Assembly (NCBI GenBank): GCA_045635805.1
Contig: JAZTWI010000001.1
Location: 186,001-250,000, forward strand
Reading direction: 5' to 3'
Origin: UBA11490 sp045635805
GTDB lineage: Bacteria > Bacillota > Clostridia > Christensenellales > UBA1242
DNA length: 64,000 nucleotides
The translations under genes were made by a program, and so were the position numbers. Of this stretch, positions 1-7,590 are shown one piece after another (the stretch's first letter is position 1; every line of letters begins with the position of its first letter). The notes below the pieces were generated by a model. The model did not search any database. It saw only the letters and a program-made list of their open reading frames with translations, and was not told the DNA's origin.

Positions 1-94
1 TCAATACATATAATTTTACAATAATATATTATATTTGTAAAGAGTTATTAGGAAATTCAACATAGTAAAATTTAAATATATTTAGGGGTGGTTT

Positions 95-661
95 ATGAAT
101 TTTGTATGGAGTGGAGTAATGCTTCTGGGTCTTGGGCTTTTACTTTTAGGAAATGTAGATATGGCAGTCTCTAGTATGTTAGATGGTGGGGCAAAAGCTA
201 TAACTCTGGGGCTGAAACTCTGGGGTATATATGCTGTATGGCTAGGGCTTCTTAAAATTGTAGAAGATACAGAACTAGATAAAAAATTGAGTAAACTTTT
301 TAACCCAATCATTAAACTCTTAGTAGGCAAAGTGGACAAGTATACCGAAGGACAGATATCTATAAATATCACTAGTAATTTACTCGGTATGGGTAATGCT
401 AGTACGCCGAGTGGTATAAATGCTATTGCAGGACTCGATAAGGGTAGTAAGTATGCAACCACTGCAATGATAATGATTATTGTTCTTAATTCAAGTAGTC
501 TACAGCTTATACCAACGACGGTGGTTGGATTAAGAGCAATGGCGGGTAGTAGTCAGGCAACAGATATAATTATTCCGACTTTTATCGCAACTACAGTGTG
601 CACAATTGTGGGTATTGTACTAGTTAAAATATTAGGAAAGATATTTAAGGATAAGGAATAA
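95..661 (+). CDS. spmA: Spore maturation protein A (SpmA)
   Basis: Integral membrane protein of 188 residues. It has hydrophobic segments at about residues 5-22, 33-53, 120-142 and 158-180 and the family-typical stretch around NLLGMGNASTPSGINAI (about 93-109). SpmA acts with SpmB during late sporulation; in Bacillus and Clostridium the pair is needed for proper core dehydration and heat resistance. The start has a GGGGTGG ribosome site at 85-91. The gene is followed after 4 nt by spmB, so the two are one transcript. No mother-cell sigma promoter could be assigned confidently in the 94 bases upstream. Confidence 0.9.
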   Translation: MNFVWSGVMLLGLGLLLLGNVDMAVSSMLDGGAKAITLGLKLWGIYAVWLGLLKIVEDTELDKKLSKLFNPIIKLLVGKVDKYTEGQISINITSNLLGMGNASTPSGINAIAGLDKGSKYATTAMIMIIVLNSSSLQLIPTTVVGLRAMAGSSQATDIIIPTFIATTVCTIVGIVLVKILGKIFKDKE

Positions 662-665
662 AATT

Positions 666-1172
666 ATGAGTAAATATATTTTACCGATACTGATAATTTT
701 TGTTATGCTGTATGGACTTATAAAAAAGAAAAACATCTACAATGCATTTGTGATAGGAGCTAAGTCTTCTTTTGATTTGGTGCTAACATCTCTGCCTTAT
801 ATCGTTGCAATTTTTGTCGCAATTGAGATATTTAATATTAGTGGTTTGAGTGTAATCTTTGCAGATTTTGTATCTCCATTTTTTAGTGTGTTTGGTATAC
901 CTAAGGAACTATCTCAATTGGTGATTCTTAAGAACTTTTCAGGCTGTGGTTCTCTAGCCCTTCTAGAAGACATATTTGCAACTTATGGTGCAGATAGCTA
1001 TATTGCTAGATGTGGGTGTTGTATAGCAGGGTGTAGTGAAGCAGTGTTTTATATAACGGCAGTGTTCTTTAGTAAGACGGGTGTTACTAAGTTTAGATAT
1101 GCTATACCTGTGGGAATACTAGCTAACTTTGTAGGTGCAGTGGCGGCTTGTTTTGTTTGTAGATTTATTTAG
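666..1172 (+). CDS. spmB: Spore maturation protein B (SpmB)
   Basis: Membrane protein of 168 residues and partner of SpmA. It carries the nucleoside-recognition (Gate) type signature with a conserved Cys-rich region, FSGCGSLALLED near residues 96-107 and RCGCCIAGCSEAVFYI near 120-135, and hydrophobic segments at the N- and C-terminus. Length and sequence are typical of SpmB. It lies 4 nt after spmA and is followed by a strong bidirectional terminator. Known role of the family: spore core dehydration. This is good evidence that the organism sporulates or recently did. Confidence 0.9.
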   Translation: MSKYILPILIIFVMLYGLIKKKNIYNAFVIGAKSSFDLVLTSLPYIVAIFVAIEIFNISGLSVIFADFVSPFFSVFGIPKELSQLVILKNFSGCGSLALLEDIFATYGADSYIARCGCCIAGCSEAVFYITAVFFSKTGVTKFRYAIPVGILANFVGAVAACFVCRFI

Positions 1173-1223
1173 ATAATGTAATATAAGTATATATCTAATG
1201 ACAATAATTATATATATAATGAC

Positions 1224-1257
1224 AAAAAGCAAAGACTTGAGTATCTTTGCTTTTTTT
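1224..1257. terminator. Bidirectional intrinsic terminator between spmB and veg
   Basis: A perfect 12-bp stem (AAAAAGCAAAGA / TCTTTGCTTTTT) with an 8-nt loop is followed by a T-run on the plus strand and has an A-run on the other side. It can therefore end both spmAB and the convergent veg transcript. Confidence 0.85.
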
Positions 1258-1265
1258 GTGTGTAA

Positions 1266-1505
1266 TTATATTTGTGTTAAGAAAACAATGTCTCCACATA
1301 GTACATCACTATATGAAAAACTCTTTCTGTCTAGCTCTACTTCACTAGTTGGACGTATAACGAACATACTAGGATAAACTTCGTTTATGATTGCTGTTAG
1401 GTGTACAATTTTATTTCTGCCTTTGTTTACTTTCATTTTTATGTTTTTACCTTTAAGTTCCGAGACCTGGTCTTTAATGGCAGTGATAGAATTTATTACT
1501 CTCAT
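1266..1505 (-). CDS. veg: Veg family protein
   Basis: A 79-residue protein matching the small Veg family (formerly DUF1021). It has the basic KGRNKIVHLTAIINEVYPS segment near residues 28-46 followed by FVIRPTSE and SYSDVL near the C-terminus. In Bacillus subtilis Veg is abundant and stimulates biofilm matrix genes; the biochemical role is unsettled. A plausible AAGGGGAAG ribosome site precedes the ATG. It is convergent with spmB and divergent from holB. Confidence 0.85.
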   Translation of the reverse strand: MRVINSITAIKDQVSELKGKNIKMKVNKGRNKIVHLTAIINEVYPSMFVIRPTSEVELDRKSFSYSDVLCGDIVFLTQI

Positions 1506-1578
1506 TTTTCTTCCCCTTTTTGTGATATTTTGTGTAAAAAAATATTATTTATTCTAGATTATTTTGATTATTTAAAAG

Positions 1579-1607
1579 TTTACATATTGGCTATATTGTG
1601 GTATAAT
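1579..1607 (+). promoter_or_regulatory. Vegetative promoter of holB operon
   Basis: TTTACA at 1579-1584, a 17-bp spacer, and TATAAT at 1602-1607. The expected start of transcription, about 7 nt after the -10 box, coincides with the A of the holB ATG at 1614. No Shine-Dalgarno sequence lies between. Confidence 0.75.
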
Positions 1608-1613
1608 TTTTTT

Positions 1614-2576
1614 ATGGAATTAAATCATATTTATAAGAAAACTCAATTACATAAAGTGATATCTAGTGACCTAGCTGCAGATATGCTTAGTCACTGTTAT
1701 TTATTGTCTGGAGTTGACGAAGTTGTCGTTAATTCTTTTGCATACTTTGTTGCTAAAGAGATTTATTGTAAGGAATCAGATTCTCCTTGTGAAAAATGTA
1801 TTTCTTGTAGTAAAGTGAATCACAATAATATGGTTGACTTGATTTCTTATCCTAAGGGGGATAAGGGGTTAGTTGTTGATGATATCAATGAGATTGTTAG
1901 CGACTGTTTTATTAAACCGGTTGAGAGTGAGTATAAGATTTACATTCTTAAAAATTTTGACGAGTGTACCGTTCAAGCACAAAATAAAATTTTAAAAACA
2001 CTAGAAGAGCCACCTAAAAATGTTGTGTTTATTTTAACAACAACAAATATAGGTTTAGTTCTTCCAACTATTGCTAGTAGGGCAAAGAAAGTAGAAATAG
2101 CCACTCTAGAAAAAAGTGATATTGTAGATATCTTGACTGCAGAGAAAGTTGCAAGTGCCGAAGACTTAGCTTGTCTTACTAATTGTAATTTATCTTTGGC
2201 TCTAACTCTCTCAAAATCAAAAGATACAGAGTCGATGGTAAATCTTGCATTTGATGTACTTAGTGGGCTCACTACTAGTGCAGATATTTTAAAGTATAGC
2301 AATAAGATTACTGCGCTCAAGAAAAATGTACCTGTGTTTTTAAATTTGATTTCATCTATTCTTAGGGATACCGTTGTAGATGAGAAGTACAGAAACTTTG
2401 CTGGTAGAGAAAAAGTCTTTAATGTTTTGAAGACTAAATATTCATCAAAGGCTGTTTCAAAGATTACTAGTCATATCGCCACAATGTTTCTAAGGTTGGA
2501 ATTTAATTGTAATGTGAATGGTCTTATAGATGAGCTGTTGCTCAAAATTTTGGAGGTTAGATTTTTATGTCAATGA
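1614..2576 (+). CDS. holB: DNA polymerase III delta' subunit
   Basis: Clamp-loader subunit delta' of 320 residues. The zinc-module cysteines appear as C-x7-C-x2-C-x2-C around residues 52-65, and the family signature QNKILKTLEEPP lies near 123-134, followed by the LPTIASRAK segment (sensor/SRC-like). The N-terminal P-loop is degenerate, as expected for delta', which does not hydrolyse ATP. I chose the ATG at 1614 because it puts SHCYLLSG at the usual distance from the N-terminus; longer frames upstream overlap veg antisense. It overlaps ricT by 10 nt. Start and promoter suggest a leaderless mRNA. Confidence 0.88.
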   Translation: MELNHIYKKTQLHKVISSDLAADMLSHCYLLSGVDEVVVNSFAYFVAKEIYCKESDSPCEKCISCSKVNHNNMVDLISYPKGDKGLVVDDINEIVSDCFIKPVESEYKIYILKNFDECTVQAQNKILKTLEEPPKNVVFILTTTNIGLVLPTIASRAKKVEIATLEKSDIVDILTAEKVASAEDLACLTNCNLSLALTLSKSKDTESMVNLAFDVLSGLTTSADILKYSNKITALKKNVPVFLNLISSILRDTVVDEKYRNFAGREKVFNVLKTKYSSKAVSKITSHIATMFLRLEFNCNVNGLIDELLLKILEVRFLCQ

Positions 2577-3559
2577 TAGGAGTTAAATTTGCTCAGAGTG
2601 GTAAGGTTTTCAATACTCACTCAGATTTAGAACTAGAGATGAATGACATAGTTGTAGTAGACACTATTAGAGGATTGGAACTAGCAATAGTTAGTAAAAC
2701 TTCTAGTGAAGAAGTCACAGAAGAAATTAAGTCTGTTATAAGAAAGGCTACCGATGCTGATATCAAGAAGATGGATGAATTAAAGAAACAAGCACCACAG
2801 ATTCAGAAACTTACTAATGAACTTATCGCTAAATACAAGCTAGAGATGAAACTAGTTGACGTTAATTTTACTCTAGATGGAACTAAAGTGATTATTAATT
2901 ACGTTTGTGAAGATAGGGTAGACTTTAGAGAACTTGTAAAAGACTTGGCTAGTTCACTAAGGGCAAGAATTGAACTTAGACAAATAGGTATCAGAGACCA
3001 AGCAAAGATACTAGGCGGTATTGGTTTCTGTGGCAAGGAGTGTTGTTGCAAAAAATACTTAAATGACTTTGATAAAGTTAGTATTAAGATGGCTAAAACT
3101 CAAGGACTTTCACTTAATCCAACTAAGATTAGTGGTATATGTGGAAGGCTAATGTGTTGTCTTGCATACGAGAACGAATTGTATGCAGATATTTCTGTTA
3201 AGATGCCTAAGCTTAATAGTAAAGTTAAGACAAAAGATGGTATGGGTACTGTTGTATACAATAATATTCTTAAGCAAATCGTTACTGTTAGAGTAGATAA
3301 CGATGGAGATATCAAAGTAGGTGAATATGCTCTAGATGAGATAGAGCAAGTGGCTAAAGTTCAACCTGAAAATAAGCCTAAAGCAAAAGAACCTGCAAAA
3401 GAGAAAAATACTCCTGTAAAAGAAGAAGTTGGACTTAAGAAAAAAGAAGAAAAAGGGGAAGAACAACAAAATAGTCCTTCTCAAGACAAGTCTTTTAAAA
3501 ATAAGAAAAAATTCAATAAGTATAAGAAGAAAAATAATCAAAATAATGGTCAAAAATAA
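2567..3559 (+). CDS. ricT: RicT/YaaT (PSP1 domain) Y-complex protein
   Basis: A PSP1-family protein of 330 residues. The PSP1 core holds clustered cysteines in GFCGKECCCKKYL and GICGRLMCCLAYE (about residues 150-200). In Bacillus RicT works with RicA and RicF in an Fe-S containing complex that promotes RNase Y processing of operon mRNAs and affects sporulation and competence. The last 60 residues are a Lys/Glu-rich disordered tail. The order holB-ricT-trmN6-rsmI matches Bacillus (yabA is missing here). It overlaps both neighbours, so translation is probably coupled. Confidence 0.87.
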   Translation: MSMIGVKFAQSGKVFNTHSDLELEMNDIVVVDTIRGLELAIVSKTSSEEVTEEIKSVIRKATDADIKKMDELKKQAPQIQKLTNELIAKYKLEMKLVDVNFTLDGTKVIINYVCEDRVDFRELVKDLASSLRARIELRQIGIRDQAKILGGIGFCGKECCCKKYLNDFDKVSIKMAKTQGLSLNPTKISGICGRLMCCLAYENELYADISVKMPKLNSKVKTKDGMGTVVYNNILKQIVTVRVDNDGDIKVGEYALDEIEQVAKVQPENKPKAKEPAKEKNTPVKEEVGLKKKEEKGEEQQNSPSQDKSFKNKKKFNKYKKKNNQNNGQK

Positions 3560-4208
3560 CGAGTGTTTAGAAGATTTACAATGTAATAATCTATTCATTA
3601 TACAAGAAAAAGACGGATATAGATTTACTAGTGATGCTGTAGCCCTTGCTAATTATGTTTCGGTTAAACCTAAGGGCAAGGTGGTTGATTTGTGTAGTGG
3701 TAGTGGAGTGATAGGGATTCTAGTTTCAGCAAAGAATCCTGTTTCTTCTGTGACTCTGGTTGAAATCCAAGATAATCTAGCAGATATGTCCAGAAGGACT
3801 CTTGAATATAATAAAATTACCGATATTATTTCGGTTATTAATTCTCCACTACAGGATATTCATAAGAAAATCGGTGCGGGTATATACGATGTGGTTGTGT
3901 GTAATCCACCATATAAAAAGTGTGGCACTGCTATAGATAAGGGTGCTACTGATACCATATCTATCGCTAAGCACGAAATCAAGGTAACACTAGAAGAAAT
4001 CATTAGAGAAGCTAGTAAATTACTTAAATTTGGTGGTGACTTCTATATTGTCAATAAAGAAGAAAGATTAGTGGATATGATGGTTCTTCTAAGAAACTAT
4101 GGTATGGAGTGTAAAGAACTAAAAATACTGCCTAGCAGCAAAGGTGCTAGTGTTGTTATGCTAAAGGCGAGAAAAGGGGGAAAGAGTGGGTTAAAAATCC
4201 TACTTTAG
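3546..4208 (+). CDS. trmN6: tRNA1(Val) (adenine37-N6)-methyltransferase-like
   Basis: Class I SAM-dependent methyltransferase of 220 residues. Motif I is VVDLCSGSGVIGIL (about 43-56) and the catalytic N6-adenine motif is NPPY (about 119-122). It corresponds to YabB/TrmNF, which methylates A37 of tRNA-Val. I placed the start at ATG 3546, 14 nt inside ricT, because LQCNNLFIIQEKDGYRFTSDAV is the normal N-terminal region; an extended frame upstream would only read the Lys-rich tail of ricT in another frame. The ribosome site is weak, so coupling to ricT is likely. Confidence 0.82.
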   Translation: MVKNNECLEDLQCNNLFIIQEKDGYRFTSDAVALANYVSVKPKGKVVDLCSGSGVIGILVSAKNPVSSVTLVEIQDNLADMSRRTLEYNKITDIISVINSPLQDIHKKIGAGIYDVVVCNPPYKKCGTAIDKGATDTISIAKHEIKVTLEEIIREASKLLKFGGDFYIVNKEERLVDMMVLLRNYGMECKELKILPSSKGASVVMLKARKGGKSGLKILL

Positions 4209-4214
4209 AGAAAT

Positions 4215-5006
4215 ATGTTATACATAGTTGCGACACCGATAGGTAATTTAAAAGAAATCACCCATAGGGCTATTGAAGTGCTAAATTCGGTAGATTATAT
4301 TGCTTGTGAAGATACTAGAACTAGCAAGGTTCTACTTGACCATTATGATATAAAGAAAAGACTAGTGGCTTATCATAAGTTTAATGAGCAAAAAGAGTCA
4401 AAAACAATCATTGATGACCTAAGGGCAGGTAAAGACATAGCGCTAATTAGTGATGCTGGTATGCCAGGAATTAGTGACCCAGGTGCAGTTCTTGTAAGGG
4501 AATTAATCGTAGCGGGGCTAGATTATACAGTTGTGTCTGGGCCTTCGGCTTTTACTAATGCTTTTGTGCTTAGTGGATTTCCTACACCTATGACGTTTGT
4601 TGGTTTTTTACCAGATAATAACGCAGATAGGTTGGCTTTGCTTGAAGATTTATCTAAGTACAATTCAACCCTTATATTCTACTGTTCTCCACACTCTATT
4701 GAAAAAGACATTGAGATGATGTATAATGTAATGGGAGATAGGGACATTGCTGTTGTTAGAGAGATTAGCAAGAAATTTGAAGAAGTTAATTTCTCTACCT
4801 TAAGAGAAGGATATACAGGAACTATTAAGGGAGAATTTGTCGTTCTTATCAAACCTAAAAAACAAGAAGTAACAATGGATATAGATAAAAATTTACAGAT
4901 ACTTCTAGATATGGGGCTTACTAAAACCGAAGCGAGTAAGGTTATTGCAAAGGCTAGTGGGCTTAAGAAGAGTGATATCTACAAAAACCTAGTTACTAAG
5001 GATTAA
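4215..5006 (+). CDS. rsmI: 16S rRNA (cytidine1402-2'-O)-methyltransferase RsmI
   Basis: Tetrapyrrole-methylase fold protein of 263 residues. It starts with LYIVATPIGNL and has CEDTRTSKVLL, the SAM-binding ISDAGMPGISDPG (about residues 76-88) and GPSAFTNAFVLSGFP. RsmI adds the 2'-O-methyl of m4Cm1402 in the ribosomal P site. It sits 6 nt after trmN6 in the conserved holB-rsmI operon and is 3 nt from the next gene. The family is strongly conserved and the identification is secure. Confidence 0.92.
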   Translation: MLYIVATPIGNLKEITHRAIEVLNSVDYIACEDTRTSKVLLDHYDIKKRLVAYHKFNEQKESKTIIDDLRAGKDIALISDAGMPGISDPGAVLVRELIVAGLDYTVVSGPSAFTNAFVLSGFPTPMTFVGFLPDNNADRLALLEDLSKYNSTLIFYCSPHSIEKDIEMMYNVMGDRDIAVVREISKKFEEVNFSTLREGYTGTIKGEFVVLIKPKKQEVTMDIDKNLQILLDMGLTKTEASKVIAKASGLKKSDIYKNLVTKD

Positions 5007-5009
5007 GAT

Positions 5010-6068
5010 ATGGCAATAGAAGATTACAGAAACTATAAAAAGAAACAGTCCAGCAGTTCTACAAGGTCTTCTAGGTCGTCTAGTACTAGTAGACCAAGAA
5101 CTAGTTCTTCTAGTAAGGGTAGGACTTCTAGTGCTAATAGAAGCACGACTAGGAAAAGGCCAACAGGTACTGTTGTAAAGAAAAGAAAAAGAGTAAAAAA
5201 ATATAGACTTACAAAAGAAGGCAAAGAGTTCTTTCAGAAACTCGGTCTTTACTTTGGTTTGGGTTCTATCGGAGTTGCCACTTTAGTAGGTCTTATCAAT
5301 GGGGGCGAAATTGGTAGAACCAAGGCAGAAACCACAAATCCACCAGGGTTATACGGAGAAGACACTAGGGATAAGACTGCAGAAGACATTTTAAATGAAA
5401 TAACAGGTGGCGTAGGAGAAAACGAAACTAAAGATACATATATTTCTTCTTATGGCAAGCAGGATTATTATTTCTGCTCTCAGGAATATGCTCTAGAACT
5501 TGCAGACGATGCTATTGACAATGTAAACGAGATGTTTGAAAATGCTGGTATGAATCCGTTAGTTCCGGGCAGTGAGAATTATTTACCAGAGTATTTTGAT
5601 AAATATATGCTTGCAGGCCTTGCGTTCCAAGAGTCTACATTTAGATATCTAGAAGCAGATGGTGACCCTATATATTCTTCTGTTATGGCCAGGGGAATGT
5701 GTCAATGTAAGGAAGAGACTCTAGACTATGTTAAATGGTATGCTAAGACCGTTCTTGGTGTTGAATTAGACTATGACTTTGAAGACCTAGATGACCCAAG
5801 AGTTAGTATGGAAGTGGCTGCAATGGTTCTAGCGACTAATGCAGAGACTCACTTTAAACCTACTAGAAAAGATAATGCTTTTAGTAAATCAGGAATTAGT
5901 TTTTCTCCACAAGCACAGAAAACCATGATGCTGTCATCATATTATCACGGGGCACAGGGTGTTGTGAATAGACTACTAAAGTCTGGAACAACAACTTCCG
6001 ATTATGCAAAGGGAATTCTCTCAAACGAAGCAATGCTTAGAGAAAAATATGGAGAAATGCAGAGATAA
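5010..6068 (+). CDS. Membrane-anchored lytic transglycosylase-like protein
   Basis: 352 residues in three parts. Residues 1-68 are a Ser/Thr/Arg/Lys-rich low-complexity, very basic segment presumably in the cytoplasm. One membrane segment follows at about 76-96. The extracellular domain resembles SLT/goose-type lysozyme, with the candidate catalytic Glu208 in AFQESTFRYLEADG, then ARGMCQC and the SSYYHGAQGVVNRLL helix. The inferred role is peptidoglycan cleavage. It follows rsmI by 3 nt, so it is co-transcribed with holB-rsmI, an unusual placement for a wall enzyme. Family assignment is from motifs only. Confidence 0.6.
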   Translation: MAIEDYRNYKKKQSSSSTRSSRSSSTSRPRTSSSSKGRTSSANRSTTRKRPTGTVVKKRKRVKKYRLTKEGKEFFQKLGLYFGLGSIGVATLVGLINGGEIGRTKAETTNPPGLYGEDTRDKTAEDILNEITGGVGENETKDTYISSYGKQDYYFCSQEYALELADDAIDNVNEMFENAGMNPLVPGSENYLPEYFDKYMLAGLAFQESTFRYLEADGDPIYSSVMARGMCQCKEETLDYVKWYAKTVLGVELDYDFEDLDDPRVSMEVAAMVLATNAETHFKPTRKDNAFSKSGISFSPQAQKTMMLSSYYHGAQGVVNRLLKSGTTTSDYAKGILSNEAMLREKYGEMQR

Positions 6069-6134
6069 AACAAACAAAAACAAGGTCTAATTTTTAAATT
6101 TAGAAGATACAATTATATAGACCTTGTTATATAT

Positions 6135-6225
6135 GCAGATGTACCGAAGTGGTCGTACCGGGACGCACTCGAAATGCGTTTGTCGAGTAATCGGCACGAG
6201 AGTTCGAATCTCTCCATCTGCGCCA
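6135..6225 (+). tRNA. tRNA-Ser (anticodon CGA)
   Basis: The acceptor stem GCAGATG pairs with CATCTGC, followed by discriminator G and an encoded CCA. The anticodon stem ACGCA/TGCGT encloses loop CTCGAAA with anticodon CGA at 6170-6172. A long class II variable arm (GTCGAGTAATCGGCAC region) and T-loop TTCGAAT confirm a serine tRNA of 91 nt reading UCG. Confidence 0.95.
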
Positions 6226-6231
6226 AAAAAC

Positions 6232-6254
6232 ACACCCTGTCTGGGTGTTTTTTT
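6232..6254 (+). terminator. Terminator of tRNA-Ser
   Basis: Stem ACACCC/GGGTGT with a 5-nt loop is followed by seven T residues, starting 6 nt after the tRNA CCA. Confidence 0.85.
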
Positions 6255-6285
6255 ACGCAGTGGAGAGTGTGTGCTATGCACACTG
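6255..6285 (+). repeat. Direct repeat copy 1 (hairpin-forming)
   Basis: A 31-nt unit sharing the core GTGGAGAGTGTGTGC and flanks with copy 2 at 6428-6458. It folds as AGTGTG/CACACT. Confidence 0.7.
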
Positions 6286-6427
6286 TCCGTGGGTGCCACG
6301 GACCCTTCGAACTGTATTCGTTTGGGCTTATAAATGTGTGACATTTTGCCAAACGAAATATATTCACTACGTTCATATAGACGAATCCCCCATCTGCTAC
6401 GATAAGCACTTATTTAGTGTTTCATTT

Positions 6428-6458
6428 ACGCTGTGGAGAGTGTGTGCAAGACACACCG
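6428..6458 (+). repeat. Direct repeat copy 2 (hairpin-forming)
   Basis: Second copy, with differences concentrated in the right arm. It still folds, as GTGTGT-GCAAG-ACACAC, so the changes preserve pairing. Confidence 0.7.
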
Positions 6459-6574
6459 TTTGTATGGATTACTAACATAGTAAACGATATTTATTGGGAT
6501 ATGTAAAATTAAAATTTACTATTACAAATCATATACGTAATTGTCTATGTGTAAATATGGATAGTTACTAAAAG

Positions 6575-6603
6575 TTGATTTGATTGCGATTCTATGCTAT
6601 ACT
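6575..6603 (+). promoter_or_regulatory. Promoter of SGNH hydrolase gene
   Basis: TTGATT, a 17-bp spacer and TATACT, 28 nt before the start codon. Confidence 0.7.
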
Positions 6604-6631
6604 TTTCTCGTAAAATATTGAGAAGGTAAAC

Positions 6632-7330
6632 TTGAATTTGAAGAATACAAAGACTTTTAAAATTTGTGGTATAGTGTCGCTTGTATTAGTTGTGTTAGTT
6701 ATGATTGTTTGTGTGGTATCCTGTCATATAACAGCGACAATGACCTATGAAGAAAAGGTATCTGTTTTTGCAGAAGAAAATAAAAAATTAAGTAAAAATC
6801 AGATAGTTTTTTTAGGTGATTCTATTACCGAAAAATATAAAATAAATAGATATTATAGAGATTTAGAGTTGGATTGCTACAATAGGGGAATTAGTGGCGA
6901 TACTACTACTTGGATGTTATCTAGGTTACAGATATCTATATTTGATATTGCTCCATCTACTATTATTTTGATGATAGGAACAAATGATATCAATAATAAT
7001 AGAACGCCAGATGAGATTGCAGAAACATATGATACAATTCTTCATTTGATTTCATCGAATTTGCCGAACACTAAGATTTATAGCGTATCTATTATTCCTC
7101 AAAACAATGAATATTCAAGCAATGCTTACGACAACAACGTGTGCATTATGGAGACAAATAATAAAATAAAAAACTTGGTAGAAAAATACAATTACGAATA
7201 TGTTAATTTGTATGATAGTCTTGTGGATGTTGATGGATTATTGAAAGAAGAATATTCTAATGATGGTTTGCATCTAAATAGTAGAGGCTATAGAGTTTGG
7301 ACTTCAGTAATGAAGAAAATTTTAATCTAA
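6632..7330 (+). CDS. SGNH/GDSL-family hydrolase, membrane-anchored
   Basis: 232 residues with an N-terminal membrane segment (about 10-30) and an extracytoplasmic SGNH domain. Block I is FLGDSITEKY with nucleophile Ser64, block II is NRGISGDTT (Gly near 86-89), block III is GTND (116-119), and block V is DGLHL with Asp211 and His214. All four catalytic/oxyanion elements are intact. Such enzymes remove acyl or acetyl groups from lipids or polysaccharides; the substrate is unknown. The start is TTG at 6632, chosen for the GAGAAGG ribosome site just before it. It holds very few CTAG sites compared with core genes, consistent with acquisition. Confidence 0.8.
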   Translation: MNLKNTKTFKICGIVSLVLVVLVMIVCVVSCHITATMTYEEKVSVFAEENKKLSKNQIVFLGDSITEKYKINRYYRDLELDCYNRGISGDTTTWMLSRLQISIFDIAPSTIILMIGTNDINNNRTPDEIAETYDTILHLISSNLPNTKIYSVSIIPQNNEYSSNAYDNNVCIMETNNKIKNLVEKYNYEYVNLYDSLVDVDGLLKEEYSNDGLHLNSRGYRVWTSVMKKILI

Positions 7331-7348
7331 TAAGACAAAAAATATTAT

Positions 7349-7371
7349 CACCCCAGAGTGGGTGTTTTTTT
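7349..7371 (+). terminator. Terminator after SGNH hydrolase gene
   Basis: CACCC-CAGAGT-GGGTG followed by seven T residues. The about 220 bp from here to 7590 is AT-rich leader and intergenic DNA with no gene that I can see. Confidence 0.8.
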
Positions 7372-7590
7372 GTGTGGTTGGGTGTGTGTTCTTCATATTA
7401 ATGTAAATTCTTAAATTAAAACATTTGTGGTTTTTTATTGTAATTTTGCCAAATTTTATGCCAAAATAAACTTGATTTTACTATATTTATAAAAAATATT
7501 TATATTTTTTTACAAAATTCCCTAAAACCCCTATCATTTTATTTTTTATTGTGTTACAATTACAAAAAAATAAGAAGGGGGTTTAAGATT

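Larger units (their letters stand above)
6255..6574. other. Gene-free, hairpin-rich stretch after tRNA-Ser
   Basis: I see no credible gene here. The DNA is richer in GC than its surroundings and holds a run of stems: AGTGTG..CACACT in the repeat at 6255-6285, a perfect 8-bp GTCCGTGG-GTG-CCACGGAC at 6285-6303, TTCGTTTGG (6317-6325) with CCAAACGAA (6349-6357), and a second repeat hairpin at 6428-6458. A degenerate copy of the tRNA-Ser 3' end lies at 6382-6397. From about 6480 the sequence becomes AT-rich and plain. It could be a structured RNA, an eroded tRNA-linked integration scar, or both. Confidence 0.5.

Noticed and set aside
1401..1613. Upstream extension of holB to an ATG at 1401
   Set aside because: It runs antisense through veg, crosses the promoter, and adds a Phe/Tyr-rich stretch with no counterpart in delta' proteins.
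6087..6475. Several overlapping open frames on both strands across tRNA-Ser and the hairpin-rich DNA
   Set aside because: They read through a tRNA gene, its terminator and inverted repeats, have no ribosome sites, and mirror one another; they come from the GC-richer stems, not from protein coding.
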